A stretch of 39,503 nucleotides of DNA from Actinobacteria bacterium UBA2286 (lineage in GTDB: Bacteria; Actinomycetota; Coriobacteriia; Anaerosomatales; Anaerosomataceae): the NCBI GenBank assembly GCA_002345925.1, contig DDWM01000040.1, forward strand, positions 16,297 to 55,799, read 5' to 3'. Below, piece by piece: positions 38,165-39,503 of this stretch (positions are counted from its first letter, which is position 1; every line of letters starts with the position of its first letter). The position numbers and the translations under genes are program-made. The notes beneath the pieces were generated by a model. It was not told the DNA's origin and ran no database searches. It was given only the letters and a program-made list of their open reading frames with translations.

Positions 38165-39503
38165 TCAGTTGTTCTCGTCGTGTGGGGTCTCGGATACAAG
38201 CTCTGCACCGAACTCATCCATAAGCATGCGTTCGACAGACTCAGGATCGGCAGGAGCCGCCGACGGGGCAGGAGCTTCAGACGTCGGCTCTACCGCAGCG
38301 GACACCGGCGCTACGGGCGTAGGTGCGCTTGAACCACCAGACCTGCCGAGACGGAACTCAACAGGTGGCGACACGCCGAGCACAGACGTGATGCTGCGCT
38401 TCAACAAGGCAACCGTGTCGGCATCGCTTGCGAGGTCGAGGGCGAACCGCTGGTCTTTGGCGAACTCGACAACCAGCATCTCGCCGACCACCTCGATCTC
38501 GCTAGAATCGAAGAGGTGCGAGCGCGAGGGGCGAAGCTTCTTGAACGCCGCCTGAATCGCGGGCCACGCGCGCTTCACCACGGCGACATCAAGCGGACCG
38601 TCGGCCGTCATGAGAGGAGCTGCTGGCTCAGGCGCTGCAGCCACCGGCTCGGGCTTTGGGGCGCTGGGCTTGGCGGGCTGGCGCTCAGGCACCGGGGCGC
38701 TCGCGGGAACCCTGGCTGGCGCGGGTGTGCTCGCGGGCGACACCGAAGGCGCAGGACGTGCGGGCGGAGCGATAGCGGCACCAGACTCGAGCGCTGCTAG
38801 GCGCTCGGCAAGAGACTCCAGAGTGAGGTCGGTCTCGGGTCGCGCCATGCGAGTAAGTGCGACCTCGAGCGCCAGGCGCTGATCCGAGGCGTACCTGAGC
38901 TCGCTCGAAAGCCTGTCAAGCACATCGAGAAGGCGCACCAGGCGCTCCATGCCGAATCTGCGCGCCTGCTTTTCGAGCCGCGTGCGATCGCCGGCAGTGA
39001 CATCGACGACTTCACCCGCTTCAGGAACAGCAGCCACAACGAAGAGGTCACGCGCATGGCGGACGAAACCCTTGGTGAACTCAGTCATGTCCACGCCGCG
39101 CTCGGAGAGCTCAGCGACGAAGCGGAACGCGCCGGCGACGTCGCGGTCGCACACAAGGTCCGCCGCGTCGAAAAGAACCTCGGCATCCACCTCGCCGAGC
39201 AAGCCCTCAACATCTTCCAGCATGATCTTGCCGCCGGAGAATGACGCAAGCTGCTCAAGCGTTGTGATCGCGTCACGCATCCCGCCAAGCGCGTGCTTGC
39301 CGATAAGCGAAAGCGCCGCGTCGGCGACCTCGACTTTCTCGGAGTCCGCGATGAAGCGCAGCCTGGAGACGATGTCGTCCACGCTCAGGCGATGGAAGTC
39401 AAAGCGCTGGCAGCGCGAGTGGATCGTCTCGGGAACTTTGTGCGGGTGCGTGGTGCACAGGATGAAGACCGTGTGCGGCGGCGGCTCCTCCAGCGTCTTC
39501 AGC
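38165..39503 (-). CDS. dnaX: DNA polymerase III subunits gamma/tau (C-terminal part)
   Basis: This frame runs off the right window edge and includes at least 446 residues; the ATPase start with Walker A is outside. Visible at the edge is LKTLEEPPPHTVFILCTTH, the clamp-loader sensor-1 region, then SRCQRFDFHRL, the SRC motif with the arginine finger, domain III with the conserved IGKHALGGMRDAITTLEQL, and a Pro/Ala-rich linker to an acidic C-terminal tail. It loads the sliding clamp for replication. The ORF start at 39382 is only an internal Met. No programmed-frameshift site is obvious in the part seen, although a short gamma form cannot be excluded. Confidence 0.96.
   Translation of the reverse strand, partial: LKTLEEPPPHTVFILCTTHPHKVPETIHSRCQRFDFHRLSVDDIVSRLRFIADSEKVEVADAALSLIGKHALGGMRDAITTLEQLASFSGGKIMLEDVEGLLGEVDAEVLFDAADLVCDRDVAGAFRFVAELSERGVDMTEFTKGFVRHARDLFVVAAVPEAGEVVDVTAGDRTRLEKQARRFGMERLVRLLDVLDRLSSELRYASDQRLALEVALTRMARPETDLTLESLAERLAALESGAAIAPPARPAPSVSPASTPAPARVPASAPVPERQPAKPSAPKPEPVAAAPEPAAPLMTADGPLDVAVVKRAWPAIQAAFKKLRPSRSHLFDSSEIEVVGEMLVVEFAKDQRFALDLASDADTVALLKRSITSVLGVSPPVEFRLGRSGGSSAPTPVAPVSAAVEPTSEAPAPSAAPADPESVERMLMDEFGAELVSETPHDENN

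Noticed and set aside
1..39503. CRISPR arrays, tRNA, rRNA, insertion sequences with transposase, prophage genes
   Set aside because: I looked through the gaps and repeats and saw no regular repeat-spacer pattern, no tRNA-like cloverleaf and no transposase or phage protein.

Overview
The window is GC-rich, densely coded DNA with short intergenic gaps, many GTG starts and many ATGA/GTGA start-stop overlaps. The gene content is that of a strict anaerobe: four-subunit pyruvate:ferredoxin oxidoreductase, [NiFe]-hydrogenase maturation genes with a nickel ECF transporter, an [FeFe]-hydrogenase-like sensor protein, an AmmeMemoRadiSam radical SAM enzyme and one apparent selenoprotein. Together with the high GC and the dnaX-ybaB-recR block, this best fits an anaerobic actinobacterium, perhaps of the Coriobacteriia type. 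The taxonomic placement is inference from gene content only.

Positions 1-13314 are all on the + strand. After the tail of an unidentified gene come thioredoxin reductase and thioredoxin, then a run devoted to nickel: a DUF3842 protein, CooT, an unrecognised 81-residue protein, the ECF transporter CbiM(N)-CbiQ-CbiO, a zinc-ribbon/HEPN-motif protein, and HypF-HypC-HypD-HypE. An EamA permease and a Pgi-type sugar isomerase close the run. HypF carries an in-frame insert of about 70 residues whose DNA is built from inverted repeats and looks like a palindromic mobile element. HypA, HypB and hydrogenase structural genes are not in the window.

Positions 13404-39503 are all on the - strand; the two halves converge on two strong hairpins near 13.33-13.39 kb. 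Read in the direction of transcription, from the right: dnaX (cut by the window end), ybaB, recR; porC-porD-porA-porB; a PstS-like lipoprotein and an HD-GYP sensor; aspartate kinase and aspartate-semialdehyde dehydrogenase; an OmpR-type response regulator and its histidine kinase; QueT; the hydrogenase-like/degenerate-GGDEF protein; AmrS; a DsbA/FrnE-family protein with an in-frame TGA at its first redox-active position; a glycosyltransferase; TauE/SafE; an acetyltransferase; LytS and LytTR; a YfcE-type phosphoesterase; a universal stress protein; and a DUF485/ActP symporter pair.

The strongest discovery is at 21810-22463. The TGA at 22398-22400 falls exactly where the CxxC motif of a DsbA/FrnE protein should begin. 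Homology continues on both sides of it, and it is followed by a hairpin with bacterial SECIS geometry. The gene is translationally coupled to AmrS, and the hydrogenase-like sensor lies directly upstream, so QueT, sensor, AmrS and selenoprotein form one tightly packed block that may be an undescribed redox module. Other points of interest are the palindromic insert in hypF, the small Cys2 protein in the nickel cluster, and the zinc-ribbon/HEPN protein between the nickel transporter and hypF.
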